DNA of 64,000 nucleotides, from assembly GCA_018711185.1 (NCBI GenBank), contig DVIQ01000023.1:1-64000 (forward strand), given 5' to 3'. The notes below the pieces were generated by a model. That model saw only the letters and a program-made list of their open reading frames with translations. It made no database searches and was not told the origin of the DNA. Position 1 is the stretch's first letter. Each line of letters begins with the position of its first letter. The translations under genes and the position numbers were made by a program. Source of the stretch: Candidatus Limivivens intestinipullorum. Its GTDB lineage: Bacteria > Bacillota > Clostridia > Lachnospirales > Lachnospiraceae. Shown here piece after piece: positions 39,684-48,770 of the stretch.

Positions 39684-40832
39684 TCATTGTTTTTGCTTCT
39701 TTGCCAGCTTCCTTTCCCGATTTTGCGTTGCTTCCTTAACCAGGGTGTACGCAATGGACGAGATCGGAACACTGAGCAGCATTCCAATGGGACCACTGAT
39801 GCTTCCGCCCACCGTCACGGCAGCAAAAATCCACATACCCGGAAGATTTACTCTGTGTCCCATGACTTTGGGGTAAATGAGATTGCCCTCAATTTGCTGC
39901 AGGATTAAAAGGAAGATGACAAAGATGACTGCCTTAAAAGGAGCAACTGTCAATATCATAAAGGCTCCGATGACGGTCCCGATAAACGCTCCGACAACAG
40001 GAATCAGCGCAGTCGCGCCAACCAACGCGCCTACCATGGGCGCATATGGAATACGCAAAATCAGCATACCAACCGTACATAGAGAGCCGAGGATAACCGC
40101 TTCCAACGATTGTCCAGAAATAAAATTTCGAAATGTCACATTCGAGACCGAGGCCGCGTGGAGTACCCATTCGCCGAAGCCTTTCGGAAGCCACGCCCGA
40201 ACCAAGCGGCAGGACTGATTTTTAAGTTTTTCCTTATTGAACAAGATGTAGACCGCAAAAACAAAGCAGACGAAGAAATTCACAACCGCGTTGATAAGAG
40301 AAGTTACTGTACCGAAAGCAAAATTGAAAATTGCTCCGCCTTCATTTTTGAGCCAGTTTTGAATCGAAACGGTAAATTGATTCCAATCGATACTCAGAAG
40401 TATACTTCCGAACGGGAGCGCTTCAAGTTCCGCTTCGCTCATTGCGTTCAGCTGGTTAAACAAATCTATAATCCCCTGCGCAACAATCACAAGCGCATTA
40501 ACCAGCTCCGGGATTACGAGCCCTATCACGCCGGCAACGGCCGCGATTATAATGACAAGGGCCAAAAGAAAGGATATTGGTCTCCGCAGCTTCCGTAAAA
40601 TCGGCTTCTGCGTTGTTGTCCAAATATACGCCTCAAAAAAGCGCATGGGAACATTCAATATGACGGCTATCGCTGCGCCGGTCAGAAGCGGCATGATCAA
40701 GCCGATCCCCTGGGATATGACGTCAGCGACAGCCCCGATATTCTGTACACCCAGAAATAAGAGGATACAGGAAGCCGCAATTCCAATGATCCATTTTGCG
40801 ATTGCTCTTCTTTTTTCAGGCGTCGGGTCCAT
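39684..40832 (-). CDS. AI-2E family transporter
   Basis: Membrane protein of 382 aa with about eight membrane segments. The family (PerM/YdiK) was named from a proposed role in autoinducer-2 export, though members also act in Na+/H+ exchange and the substrate is generally unproven. The family layout is visible: two early helices, the glycine/proline-rich IISQGIGLIMPLLTGAAIAVILN, a soluble middle part, then VGALVGATALIPVVGAFIGTVIG and GNLIYPKVMGHRVNLPGMW, which is the strongest signature. RBS AAGGAGATCGTAAA. It is monocistronic; base composition is slightly lower in GC than the neighbours. Confidence 0.9.
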   Translation of the reverse strand: MDPTPEKRRAIAKWIIGIAASCILLFLGVQNIGAVADVISQGIGLIMPLLTGAAIAVILNVPMRFFEAYIWTTTQKPILRKLRRPISFLLALVIIIAAVAGVIGLVIPELVNALVIVAQGIIDLFNQLNAMSEAELEALPFGSILLSIDWNQFTVSIQNWLKNEGGAIFNFAFGTVTSLINAVVNFFVCFVFAVYILFNKEKLKNQSCRLVRAWLPKGFGEWVLHAASVSNVTFRNFISGQSLEAVILGSLCTVGMLILRIPYAPMVGALVGATALIPVVGAFIGTVIGAFMILTVAPFKAVIFVIFLLILQQIEGNLIYPKVMGHRVNLPGMWIFAAVTVGGSISGPIGMLLSVPISSIAYTLVKEATQNRERKLAKKQKQ

Positions 40833-40868
40833 TTTACGATCTCCTTATTTTGATAGTACCTTTTGCGC

Positions 40869-42890
40869 TTACTGCTCCCGCTTCAGCACCGCCACATCCC
40901 GGCTTTCCAATACCAGTTTCCCGGTACAGCGTTTTCCGGTCAAAAGATCCTGATATGTCTTTTCGCCAAGGTCCACGTACCCCGGCTTTTTCCCGTGATT
41001 CAGCGCGAACCAAATTTCTCCGCTTCGGCCGTTTCTCTTCGTAAGCTCGATCTCTCCCTCTGACGGAAACAGCGGCTCAACGCCCTGTTCTCTGCAGATT
41101 TTTTCCGCAAATTCCCTGACAAACGCCTCCTCCGGCTGAGATGCCAGATAATAAGCCTTGCCGCTCCCCAGACGATTTACCGTCAGACATGGTTCTCCCG
41201 CATAAAAATCCTTTCCATAGTACGCCAGAGGCTCTGCCGTCTCCAGGCGAAGCCGGTCACAGAGGAAGGTGCATCCGTAAGAGGATTTTTCATAGGCCTG
41301 AGTCATCCAGCTGTTCAAAATCATCTCATTTTCTTCATCTGGGAAAAGAGCGTCCGTTTCTTCCACCCAGAGGCCCATGGTTTTGCGCAGCGGGCCCGGA
41401 TACGCACCGAAAACGCAGCGGTCGTTCTCATCCGTCACTCCCGTCATGTACGTGGCAATCAGCGTTCCTCCCCTTTCCACAAAACGTTCCAGCCGCTGGG
41501 CCACTCCCTCCTTCATCATATAAAGGAGCGGCGCCACAAGAACCTTGTACTTCTCAAAATCCGCCGTTACCCGGAGAATGTCAATGGGCACATTGTACTC
41601 ATAAAAAGCGCGGTAGTAATGATGCATCTGCCACAGATAGTCCATATCCTTTGTAGGTCCGCTCGCAAGCTCCAATGCCCACCAGTTATCCCAGTCAAAC
41701 AGGAAACCGACCTTTGCGTCACAGGTTCCTTCCAGGAACGTATCTCCCAAACCCTTAAGTTCTTTTCCCATCTGCGCAAGCTCCCGGAAAATCCGGGTAT
41801 CATCGGTGCCCGCGTGGGAAATCAAAGCGCCGTGGAACTTTTCCTGCCCGCCCAGGGACTGACGCATCTGAAAATACAGCGCGCTGTCCGAGCCGTGGGC
41901 CATGCCCTGATAGGCCAGCAGGCGCACTTCGCCGGGCCGTTTCAGCTTATTGTACGGCTGCCAGTTCTGCTGGTTCGGAGACTGCTCCGCCACCAGGAAG
42001 GATTTTCCATCCTTCAGCCCCCTCATCAGATCCAGTTTCATAGCCGGCAGGCTTCTGGGGTCTGTGGGATGCGGATAATTGTCAAAGCCCGCGTAATCCA
42101 TCTTCGAAACCATTTTGAATTGATCCAGCTTTTTGATATGGCCGGAAATATTGCTGAACACCGGAACATCCGGCGTGTATCTCCGCAAAACCCGCGCCTC
42201 GTTTTCAAAGCATTCCAGGGTAGAGTCTGTCACAAAGCGCTGATAATCCAGTTCCCGCACCGGATTGAAGCGGTAATCATCGTTCAGCTCCGTGGGAAGA
42301 TAGACCTCGTCAAAACTGTATACCGTCCTTCCCCAGAACGAATTGTACCATTTGTCATTCAGGTTCTCCACGGTGCCGTACCGCTTTTTCAGCCACAGGC
42401 GAAACTTCTGCTGGCAGTTTTCACAGTAGCAGTATGTTCCATATTCGTTTGCCACGTGCCAAGCCGCCAGGCCCGGATGGTTCCCATACCGTTTTGCCAT
42501 TTCCTCAGCAATCGCGGCGGCTCTCTCCCGGTATTTCAGGCTGTTGTAGCAGAAAAATACCCGCATACCGTGAGTCCGCTTCCTTCCCGAAATATCCACC
42601 GGCAGAACCTCCGGATACTGCTTGGAAAGCCAGGCCGGCTGCGCCACGGTGGGCGTGGCCAGGCAGAAATGAATCCCGTTTTCCCAGATCTTATCCAGAA
42701 TCTGGTCCAGCCACTCGAAAGAGTAAACGCCTTCGCTGGGCTCCAGCTTCGCCCAGGAAAACACCGGCAGGATTACCAGATTAATTCCTGCCTCTTTAAA
42801 ATAGCGCATGTCCTGCTCAATGACAGTGTCATCCCACTGATCGGGGTTGTAATCTCCTCCAAATAAAATTTCAGAAGGTTTGTAATACAT
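40869..42890 (-). CDS. Beta-galactosidase, glycoside hydrolase family 42
   Basis: Cytoplasmic GH42 enzyme (673 aa) that releases galactose from beta-galactosides, often of plant or host origin. TIM-barrel catalytic residues: acid/base Glu149 in HVANEYGTYC and nucleophile Glu302 in FLVAEQSPNQQNW. The zinc-binding CYCENCQ cluster follows the acid/base residue. The trimerisation and C-terminal beta domains fill the usual length, and no signal peptide is present, so substrates must be imported. It lies 12 bp after the LacI gene and is probably its main target. RBS AAGGAGAGAAGCCT. Confidence 0.94.
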   Translation of the reverse strand: MYYKPSEILFGGDYNPDQWDDTVIEQDMRYFKEAGINLVILPVFSWAKLEPSEGVYSFEWLDQILDKIWENGIHFCLATPTVAQPAWLSKQYPEVLPVDISGRKRTHGMRVFFCYNSLKYRERAAAIAEEMAKRYGNHPGLAAWHVANEYGTYCYCENCQQKFRLWLKKRYGTVENLNDKWYNSFWGRTVYSFDEVYLPTELNDDYRFNPVRELDYQRFVTDSTLECFENEARVLRRYTPDVPVFSNISGHIKKLDQFKMVSKMDYAGFDNYPHPTDPRSLPAMKLDLMRGLKDGKSFLVAEQSPNQQNWQPYNKLKRPGEVRLLAYQGMAHGSDSALYFQMRQSLGGQEKFHGALISHAGTDDTRIFRELAQMGKELKGLGDTFLEGTCDAKVGFLFDWDNWWALELASGPTKDMDYLWQMHHYYRAFYEYNVPIDILRVTADFEKYKVLVAPLLYMMKEGVAQRLERFVERGGTLIATYMTGVTDENDRCVFGAYPGPLRKTMGLWVEETDALFPDEENEMILNSWMTQAYEKSSYGCTFLCDRLRLETAEPLAYYGKDFYAGEPCLTVNRLGSGKAYYLASQPEEAFVREFAEKICREQGVEPLFPSEGEIELTKRNGRSGEIWFALNHGKKPGYVDLGEKTYQDLLTGKRCTGKLVLESRDVAVLKREQ

Positions 42891-42902
42891 AGGCTTCTCT
42901 CC

Positions 42903-43958
42903 TTAATTTTTTATATTCGCTCCTCTCACATACACGCTCTGGCGTACAATCAGCTTTGTCTTTACCTCGGTTTTCATAAAGCCATCGGTTTGTTCGTTTA
43001 ATTTATCCACAAGCGCGTTGACAGCCAGCACACCAATCTTGTATTTTGGAATTTGTACCGTCGTGAGGGGCGGTTCCGTAATCTCGGAAAGCATCATATT
43101 GTCAAATCCGATCAGGGAAATGTCTTCTGGTATCCGATACCCAAGCTCCCGAAGCACACGAATCGCGTAAAACGCGATAATATCATTGTCCGCGAACAGC
43201 GCCTCCGGTATATGCTTTCTCTTTTCAAACTGCTTTTTCAGTTCCAGATAGACCGCCTCTCCGCCCTGCTCCGTGACAACCTCGATAATATTGTCCGGGA
43301 CAACCCGCAGCCCGAACCGCTGCGCGGCCCGCAGATAGCCGAAATAACGCTCCGTGAAATTATTCGCGTTATTCTGTACATGCAGATAGCCGATTTCCTG
43401 GTGTCCGGTTTTCAGAAAGTAGGAAACCGCCTCAAACACACCCTGTTCGTTGTTAATCGTAACGCAGTCAAAATCCTTGCTGTCCATATAGTTGTCAATC
43501 ACAACCATCGGAATCCCCAGATCCAGAAAAAGTTCAATCTGCTCCCCGCTCATCTCCGTGGCCAGAAGAAGAATCCCTGCCGCGCTGCGGTTCCGTATTT
43601 GAGCCGCCTCACGCTGGAGATTATCCTGATCCATATACGAAACCATGAGATTGTAGCCCTTTTTGCTGACCTGGCTCTCCACTCCCTCGATAATATCCGC
43701 GTACAGCTGAGAAAAATACGGAGTACCGGCGGCGTTTGCCCCGCGCATTCGGTATACAATAAACAAAAGATTTCTATCATCCCTTTTTTCGCTTTTCGGT
43801 TCATTGCTGAGCATATCCTGATATCCCAGCGCGATAATCTGGTTCCGAACCCGGTTCCGGGTCGCGTCGCTCAGGCCCGGCTTATTGTTCAGAACCAGGG
43901 AAACCGTCGCCGAAGACACGTTCAGCAGCGCCGCCAGATCTTTGACTTTCATTGACAT
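42903..43958 (-). CDS. LacI-family transcriptional regulator
   Basis: 351 aa. N-terminal helix-turn-helix VKDLAALLNVSSATVSLVLN with the LacI hinge (RNRVRNQIIALGY), then a periplasmic-binding-like effector domain (GILLLATEMSGEQIELFLD, FADNDIIAFYAIRVLRELG, ISLIGFDNMMLSEITEPPLTTV). The operon begins with this gene and continues to the GH42 beta-galactosidase, so it likely senses a galactoside or product and represses its own promoter. Candidate operator TATAAATTTATA lies just downstream of the -10 element. Confidence 0.92.
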   Translation of the reverse strand: MSMKVKDLAALLNVSSATVSLVLNNKPGLSDATRNRVRNQIIALGYQDMLSNEPKSEKRDDRNLLFIVYRMRGANAAGTPYFSQLYADIIEGVESQVSKKGYNLMVSYMDQDNLQREAAQIRNRSAAGILLLATEMSGEQIELFLDLGIPMVVIDNYMDSKDFDCVTINNEQGVFEAVSYFLKTGHQEIGYLHVQNNANNFTERYFGYLRAAQRFGLRVVPDNIIEVVTEQGGEAVYLELKKQFEKRKHIPEALFADNDIIAFYAIRVLRELGYRIPEDISLIGFDNMMLSEITEPPLTTVQIPKYKIGVLAVNALVDKLNEQTDGFMKTEVKTKLIVRQSVYVRGANIKN

Positions 43959-44058
43959 AGGATACGATCCTCTCCTCGCATTTTCATCAATTTCTTATTA
44001 GTAATTTCCATAAATTGCAACTCAATTTTCAATTTATTTATATAGCCTATAAATTTTT

Positions 44059-44070
44059 TATAAATTTATA
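44059..44070. promoter_or_regulatory. Candidate LacI-family operator
   Basis: Perfect 12-bp palindrome TATAAATTTATA, a few bases downstream of the -10 element. AT content is high here, so chance is possible. Confidence 0.35.
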
Positions 44071-44075
44071 ATTCT

Positions 44076-44104
44076 AATGTAGTATATTTCAAAAATAAAG
44101 TCAA
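44076..44104 (-). promoter_or_regulatory. Promoter of the LacI/GH42 operon
   Basis: TTGACT, a 17-bp spacer and TACATT on the minus strand, about 120 bp before the regulator start codon. Confidence 0.7.
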
Positions 44105-44251
44105 TCCTATTTTCCGCAGTCACAGCATTTTGTAAAGAACGTCAAATTATCACTCGGAATTTTATGCATTTTTACCTTCTCCTTTGTTTTCCTCACAACC
44201 TGCATTTATAAAAATACCTTTTTGGCAGTCAAATACTTCACGGTAGTCGCC

Positions 44252-44297
44252 AAACGGACATACAAGCATATTCGCTTGGCTCTTTGCCCAGCGGGAA
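44252..44297 (+). repeat. Dispersed repeat, family C, copy 1
   Basis: CAAACGGACATACAAGCATA then TTCGCTTGGCTCTTTGCCCA and GCGGGAA. The same order of bases with a few changes occurs at 62225. The first half is a GGACAT/ATGTCC-type hairpin that is better kept in copy 2. Confidence 0.65.
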
Positions 44298-44298
44298 A

Positions 44299-44338
44299 CA
44301 AAAAACACGTCTCCCGCCTCATCGCAGAACACGTGTCT
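44299..44338 (-). terminator. Terminator after the P-type ATPase gene
   Basis: Minus strand: GACACGTGT ... ACGTGTTTTTTG. A 6-bp ACACGT/ACGTGT stem with a 20-nt loop and a good T-run, about 15 bp past the stop. Confidence 0.55.
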
Positions 44339-44353
44339 TTTCTATTTTAGGTT

Positions 44354-46234
44354 TTATCTTTTCTTCCAGGTAAGCAGCAGCGCCGAATTTACAATCACCA
44401 GCACCGACCCCGCGTTATGTACCAGAGCCCCCACCACGGGATTTAAAATTCCGGTGATCGCCAAGGCGATGGCCAGGAAATTCAAGCCCATGGAGAAGGA
44501 AAGGTTGCACTTTATGGTCGTCATCATCCGCTTAGAAAGGGCCAGCAGATGCGGCAGTTCCTTGACCTCGTCGTCCACCAGGGCGATGTCCGCCGCGTCC
44601 ACTGCAATATCGCTTCCCACCTTTCCCATGGCGATTCCCACATCCGCTTTTTTCAGCGCCGGAGCGTCATTGACTCCGTCTCCGATCATGCACACGCGGC
44701 TTCCCCGTTTCTGCTGCCCTTCAATCCACAAAAGCTTGTCCTCCGGTAGGCAGTTGGCATGCACTTCCGCCACGGAAAGCTGTTCCGCGATGGTTCTGGC
44801 TGCATTTTCATGGTCTCCGGTTAAAAGCACCGGCCGGACTTCCTGGGCGCTGAGCCGTTTAATCATATCTTTACTCTCCGGCCGAATGGTATCCGCAAGG
44901 GCCAGATAACCGGCCGCCCGGCCATCCAGCGCCGCGAAGATCACGGTACTTCCTTTTTTCAGATGCCTCCCCGCCCCGGCCAGCATAGAGGAAGGAATGG
45001 AAATCCTGTTTTCTTCCAAAAGCTCCCTGTTCCCGGCAAGAATCCGCTTTCCCTCTACCAAAGCTTCCACTCCCCGGCCGGGAATCATCCGAAAGTCTTC
45101 TGCCTTGGGACAATCCTTTTTCTCTGTCTGGCGATAACAGGAGACGACCGCTTTCCCCAGAGGGTGTTCCGACAGCTGCTCTGCCGCGGCCGCGAAAGCG
45201 TAGAGTTCATCTTTGCCGCATACGGTTCCATCGCTCTCCACCGCCGTCACCTTCGGCGTTCCCAGAGTGAGGGTTCCCGTCTTGTCAAACGCAACCTTCT
45301 CCACTGCAGCCAGCCGTTCCAGGGCGTCCCCTTCCCGCACCAGAAATCCGTGCTTTGTGGCGTTTCCTATGGCAGCCATGATCGCCGTGGGTGTGGCAAG
45401 CACCAGAGCGCAGGGGCAAAAAACAACCAGGATTGTCACCGCCCGGATGATTTCTCCCGTGAAAAACCAGGTCAGCGCCGCGGCGGTCAGGGCAATCACC
45501 ACAATCCAGGTGGCCCACCGGTCCGCAAGCCCCACAATCTTCGCTTTTCCGGCGTCCGCCGACTGCACGAGCCGGATCATCCGCTGGATGGAACTATCCT
45601 CGCCCACCTTCACGGCCCGCATTTCAAAGGCTCCGAACTGGTTCACCGTCCCGCTGGCAACCTGGTCTCCCACGGTTTTGTCCACCGGCAGAGATTCCCC
45701 CGTCATAACCGCCTGGTTTACTGAAGTCTGCCCGGCGGTAATCACGCCGTCCACCGGCACGCTCTCCCCGGGCAGAACCCGCAGAAGTTCTCCCACCTTC
45801 ACTTCCTCGGCCGGAATGATCCGTTCCCGGCCTTTGGCGAGTACCCGGGCTGTCTGCGGGGTCAAATGCACCAGTTTTTCAATCCCCGCCCGGGCTCGGG
45901 CCACTGTCAGATCCTCCAAAAGACCTCCCAGCTGCATAATAAAGGCTACCTCGCCGGCGGCAAAGGTTTCTCCGATGCACACCGAGGCAATCAGCGCCAG
46001 GGAAACCAGTACATCCGCCTTAATGTCAAAAGCCGTAACCAGGCCGATCGCTGCTTCCAGAATAATAGGAATCCCGCAGAGCACAATGGCCGCCCAGGCC
46101 GGATCAAAGGGCAGGAAATCCGCTCCCGCCATGCTGAGAAGCAAGGCGATTCCGCTGATGACCAGCAAAACAATCTCCTTCTTTGTACCGCCAAGCTCCA
46201 GAAATCCTTCCATTTTTTCCGCTGCTTTTTTCAT
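44354..46234 (-). CDS. Heavy-metal-translocating P1B-type ATPase
   Basis: ATP-driven metal exporter (626 aa). Eight membrane segments are expected; the metal-site CPC lies at 273-275 in VVFCPCALVLATP. The actuator TGES (178-181), phosphorylation site DKTGTLTLGTP (Asp317), HP loop EHPLG (356-360) and hinge GDGVNDAPALKKADVGIAMG are all intact. There is no N-terminal heavy-metal-associated domain, which is common in short clostridial members. The promoter carries CsoR-like operators, which would favour copper; the CPC site and HPLG also fit zinc, cadmium or cobalt. No regulator gene of that class lies in the window. RBS AAGGGAGGGCGTC. Confidence 0.92.
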   Translation of the reverse strand: MKKAAEKMEGFLELGGTKKEIVLLVISGIALLLSMAGADFLPFDPAWAAIVLCGIPIILEAAIGLVTAFDIKADVLVSLALIASVCIGETFAAGEVAFIMQLGGLLEDLTVARARAGIEKLVHLTPQTARVLAKGRERIIPAEEVKVGELLRVLPGESVPVDGVITAGQTSVNQAVMTGESLPVDKTVGDQVASGTVNQFGAFEMRAVKVGEDSSIQRMIRLVQSADAGKAKIVGLADRWATWIVVIALTAAALTWFFTGEIIRAVTILVVFCPCALVLATPTAIMAAIGNATKHGFLVREGDALERLAAVEKVAFDKTGTLTLGTPKVTAVESDGTVCGKDELYAFAAAAEQLSEHPLGKAVVSCYRQTEKKDCPKAEDFRMIPGRGVEALVEGKRILAGNRELLEENRISIPSSMLAGAGRHLKKGSTVIFAALDGRAAGYLALADTIRPESKDMIKRLSAQEVRPVLLTGDHENAARTIAEQLSVAEVHANCLPEDKLLWIEGQQKRGSRVCMIGDGVNDAPALKKADVGIAMGKVGSDIAVDAADIALVDDEVKELPHLLALSKRMMTTIKCNLSFSMGLNFLAIALAITGILNPVVGALVHNAGSVLVIVNSALLLTWKKR

Positions 46235-46248
46235 GACGCCCTCCCTTT

Positions 46249-46307
46249 TATACCCATAGGAGTATATGTTTACAGCTATTATACCCCTATGGGTATCAGG
46301 GCGTCAA
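46249..46307 (-). promoter_or_regulatory. P-type ATPase promoter with two CsoR-like operators
   Basis: Minus strand: TTGACG, an 18-bp spacer and TATAAT. The spacer itself is the palindrome ATACCCATAGGGGTAT, and a second copy, TATACTCCTATGGGTATA, lies just downstream of the -10 element. TACCC...GGGTA palindromes are typical of CsoR/RcnR-type metal repressors. A repressor bound here would cover the promoter. Confidence 0.75.
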
Positions 46308-46336
46308 CCGGAAAATTCATTCTTTTCCGCAAGTAT

Positions 46337-46373
46337 GTTGCTGTTCGCAGCTCTCCGGACCGTGAACAGCAAC
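46337..46373. repeat. 37-bp palindromic repeat, family B, copy 2
   Basis: GTTGCTGTTC ... GAACAGCAAC with perfect 10-bp arms and centre GCAGCTCTCCGGACCGT. 31 of 37 positions match copy 1 at 36277. Confidence 0.75.
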
Positions 46374-46436
46374 GGAAATATGCTTTTTTATATCCGCTTT
46401 TTGAAGAGCCTTCGGCCGAAGGTTTCAGGGAAGCAT

Positions 46437-47153
46437 TCAGCAGTAAGCTTCAATCGCTTCCCTGACAAACGCAGCCGTCCCCTCGCCGCCGACACGGTCG
46501 ATGTTGTTCTTAAAACGCTCGTCCTCAACATACATCTGCCCAAGCCCCCGTAAAGTTTCCGCGGTACAAGCATAATAATTACTTGTGATAAAATTCTGCA
46601 GAGCTTTTATTTTTCCCTGTACCGCCTTATCGGCAGGCGGCAGTGTTCTGAGCGCCCCAAGTTCCGCGAAAAGCTTCATCAGCTGCCCTGCTTTTTCACC
46701 GAAGTCCTCCGTCTCTCCCTGCTTCTGTTCATATTCTTTGTATTCTTTGGTATTCCCCCATTTTTCCTTTGCCTCCGCCTTATATTCTTCGATCTCGCTT
46801 TTATCAAAAACATGAAAATCCATTTTTCTTACTCCTTTTTCCTGAATCTCACGGGCAAAAGAGATCAATTCTCCGAGATGCTTATACTGCAGCTCCAGCA
46901 GCCGGATTTGCTGCGCCAGCGCTTCGGACGGGTCAAAATCCGGACTGTCAAGGATAGCCTTAATCTCCTTTAGCGGAAACCGCAGCTCCCGAAACAGTAA
47001 AATATTCTGCAAACGGCCAAGAGCCGTATCGTCATACAGCCGATAGCCCGCTTTGGTTACCTCTGTCGGCTTTAAAAGACCAATCGCGTCATAATGATGC
47101 AGTGTGCGCACACTGACTCCTGTGAGTTTACTGACTTCCTTTACTGTCCGCAT
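46437..47153 (-). CDS. MerR-family regulator with TipAS domain
   Basis: 238-aa activator. N-terminal winged helix (TVKEVSKLTGVSVRTLHHYDAIGLL), coiled-coil dimer helix and a C-terminal TipAS antibiotic-recognition domain (from about residue 115, ...EEYKAEAKEKWGNTKEYKEY...). TipA-type proteins bind thiopeptides or other small molecules and activate genes for efflux or their own. Upstream spacing of target promoters cannot be judged. The start at 47153 has GGGAGGAATCGCT. Neighbours are not efflux genes except the metal ATPase, whose promoter lies next to the MerR gene end. Confidence 0.9.
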   Translation of the reverse strand: MRTVKEVSKLTGVSVRTLHHYDAIGLLKPTEVTKAGYRLYDDTALGRLQNILLFRELRFPLKEIKAILDSPDFDPSEALAQQIRLLELQYKHLGELISFAREIQEKGVRKMDFHVFDKSEIEEYKAEAKEKWGNTKEYKEYEQKQGETEDFGEKAGQLMKLFAELGALRTLPPADKAVQGKIKALQNFITSNYYACTAETLRGLGQMYVEDERFKNNIDRVGGEGTAAFVREAIEAYC

Positions 47154-47239
47154 AGCGATTCCTCCCGTGTAAGGCAATTATAAACTATGACACAGCGTCA
47201 GAGTCAACTGCTTTTATACCTTTTTCCCGAATCGAAAAA

Positions 47240-47270
47240 GGAATGCCTCGGCCATTTGGCCGGGCATTCC
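47240..47270 (-). terminator. Terminator after the beta-propeller gene
   Basis: Minus strand: GGAATGCCCGGCC, AAAT, GGCCGAGGCATTCC, then TTTTTCG. A near-perfect 13-bp GC-rich stem about 30 bp past the stop. Confidence 0.85.
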
Positions 47271-47297
47271 TTTTCTGCGCCATAAGACCGCTTTTGG

Positions 47298-48623
47298 TTA
47301 TTTCTCCTTCACGATCTTCCGCACAATTTTGGTATTGTACTTTTTAAATTCTTTGGGATTATACATACCGGCGGAGAAATTTATCTCCCCCTTGGCATAT
47401 TTCGTCAAAAACGGCCGCAGAAGCGCCTTGCTTCTGGACTTCTGAAGAATCTTTACCCTCTTCCATTTCTTTCCGGAGCGCTTCCACTGCTCGATCTGCC
47501 AGTATTTTCCGGTATTTCTGCTGATATAGAGGACATTCGGGTTCTTTTCGCTGATGGCGACGCCGCCGAAATAATAGGAATAGGTATAAAAAGCCTTTCC
47601 GCTCTCCGCCACATCCGTGGTACGCTTCTTCTTTCCCTTTACCTCGGTGATCTTATAGGTACTGTTGGAAGAATTCTGGGCGGATGCATAGGCGATTACG
47701 GTTTTCTTTTTCTCCGTATAACCAACGTCCAGCAGACGGTTCGTGCCGCCCTTTTCTTTCTCCACCGCCACATCCGCTTTCTTAAAGGACAGCCCCCATC
47801 CGCCGGAGGTAACACGGTAGAGAACCTTTCCGCTAACGTCCGTTATCCTCTGCTTTCCAGGACTGTAAAAGGCCACGCGGATATCGGAATTACTTTCCTT
47901 GGGGTTGGAGCACATGACAAGCCGGATGTCGGAGCTGTCCGTGCAGGCCATGGCCTTTATGTAATACTGGTTTGTACCGCCGTTGATGATATTCCGAAAG
48001 GCAGACCAGTTCAGACCATCTCTGCTGAAGGACACCGCCCAGGTATACCTCTTGGAAGCGTTTTTGATCTGCGCGGAAGAATAACGCAGTCTGGTAAACA
48101 GGTAATAACCATTTTTTGTCTTAATCAGCTGGATATAGGTACACTTCGCGGGCGTATGCAGAAGAAAAGGTTCCTCCCATTCCCGGATCATCTCCCGGTT
48201 TTTGGAGACAAATACCTTCAGATAATTCCTGGTATTATGGCCGGAGGTGATATACAGGATTCTCCCATCCGGCAAAACCTCCACCGCTCCGGCATTGTGG
48301 TCGTCCGCCTTCTCCTTTACGATATTCACCCGCTCACGCTTTCCGGAACGGTTGTTGTAGGAAATCAGTCCGCAGTAGCCGTCCGATCCCACATAGGACG
48401 TATAAGTCTTGTCATATTTGCCCTTATAGCGCACGGAAAGCGGATACACCCACCAAGAATTAATCCCCTTCGTATCCGTAAAAGCGGCGTTTGAAGACTC
48501 CGCACGAAGCGTATCCTCTGTCTCTTCTATGTTCTCCGCAAAGGCAGCCGCTCCAAAAAGTCCTGCCAGCAGCAAACAGGCAAAAAAGAGGCAGATCAGC
48601 TTGCTTCCGATTCTTTTTTTCAT
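47298..48623 (-). CDS. Secreted BNR-type beta-propeller protein
   Basis: Signal peptide (about residues 1-28, ending ...AFAEN) and a propeller-like domain of about 400 residues. WWVYPLSVRYKGKYDKTYTS and ADDHNAGAVEVLPDGRILYI with SGHNTRNYLKVF match the BNR_4 type that is found in polysaccharide-lyase-like and sialidase-like proteins. Later VSFSRDGLNWS is an Asp-box-like repeat. The catalytic residues of any single enzyme family are not evident to me. The C-terminus is very basic (KKRKSKALL..., KKIVRK) and there is no anchor. It may bind or cleave host or plant glycans. Start at 48623 (RBS GGAGTTTTGT). Monocistronic. Confidence 0.7.
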   Translation of the reverse strand: MKKRIGSKLICLFFACLLLAGLFGAAAFAENIEETEDTLRAESSNAAFTDTKGINSWWVYPLSVRYKGKYDKTYTSYVGSDGYCGLISYNNRSGKRERVNIVKEKADDHNAGAVEVLPDGRILYITSGHNTRNYLKVFVSKNREMIREWEEPFLLHTPAKCTYIQLIKTKNGYYLFTRLRYSSAQIKNASKRYTWAVSFSRDGLNWSAFRNIINGGTNQYYIKAMACTDSSDIRLVMCSNPKESNSDIRVAFYSPGKQRITDVSGKVLYRVTSGGWGLSFKKADVAVEKEKGGTNRLLDVGYTEKKKTVIAYASAQNSSNSTYKITEVKGKKKRTTDVAESGKAFYTYSYYFGGVAISEKNPNVLYISRNTGKYWQIEQWKRSGKKWKRVKILQKSRSKALLRPFLTKYAKGEINFSAGMYNPKEFKKYNTKIVRKIVKEK

Positions 48624-48770
48624 ACAAAACTCCATTCTGCCGTCCTTTTCGGACGGCGTCCTTGCTCTCGCCGCGGTTCAGCCGGCGGAAAGCCGTCTGA
48701 ACCGCAGTACATTTCGCAGCCTGCTGTCCTGCCGCAGACTGCCGCATCTTATGTTCTTCTGTATCCGGCC

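Larger units (their letters stand above)
43959..44353 (-). other. Upstream region of the LacI/GH42 operon
   Basis: About 395 bp, strongly AT-rich near the promoter. It holds the promoter, a palindromic operator candidate, a family C repeat and the P-type ATPase terminator. Confidence 0.5.

Noticed and set aside
41619-42866. 415-aa plus-strand ORF
   Set aside because: Antisense to the GH42 gene, which has clear catalytic motifs; the ORF has no recognisable domain.
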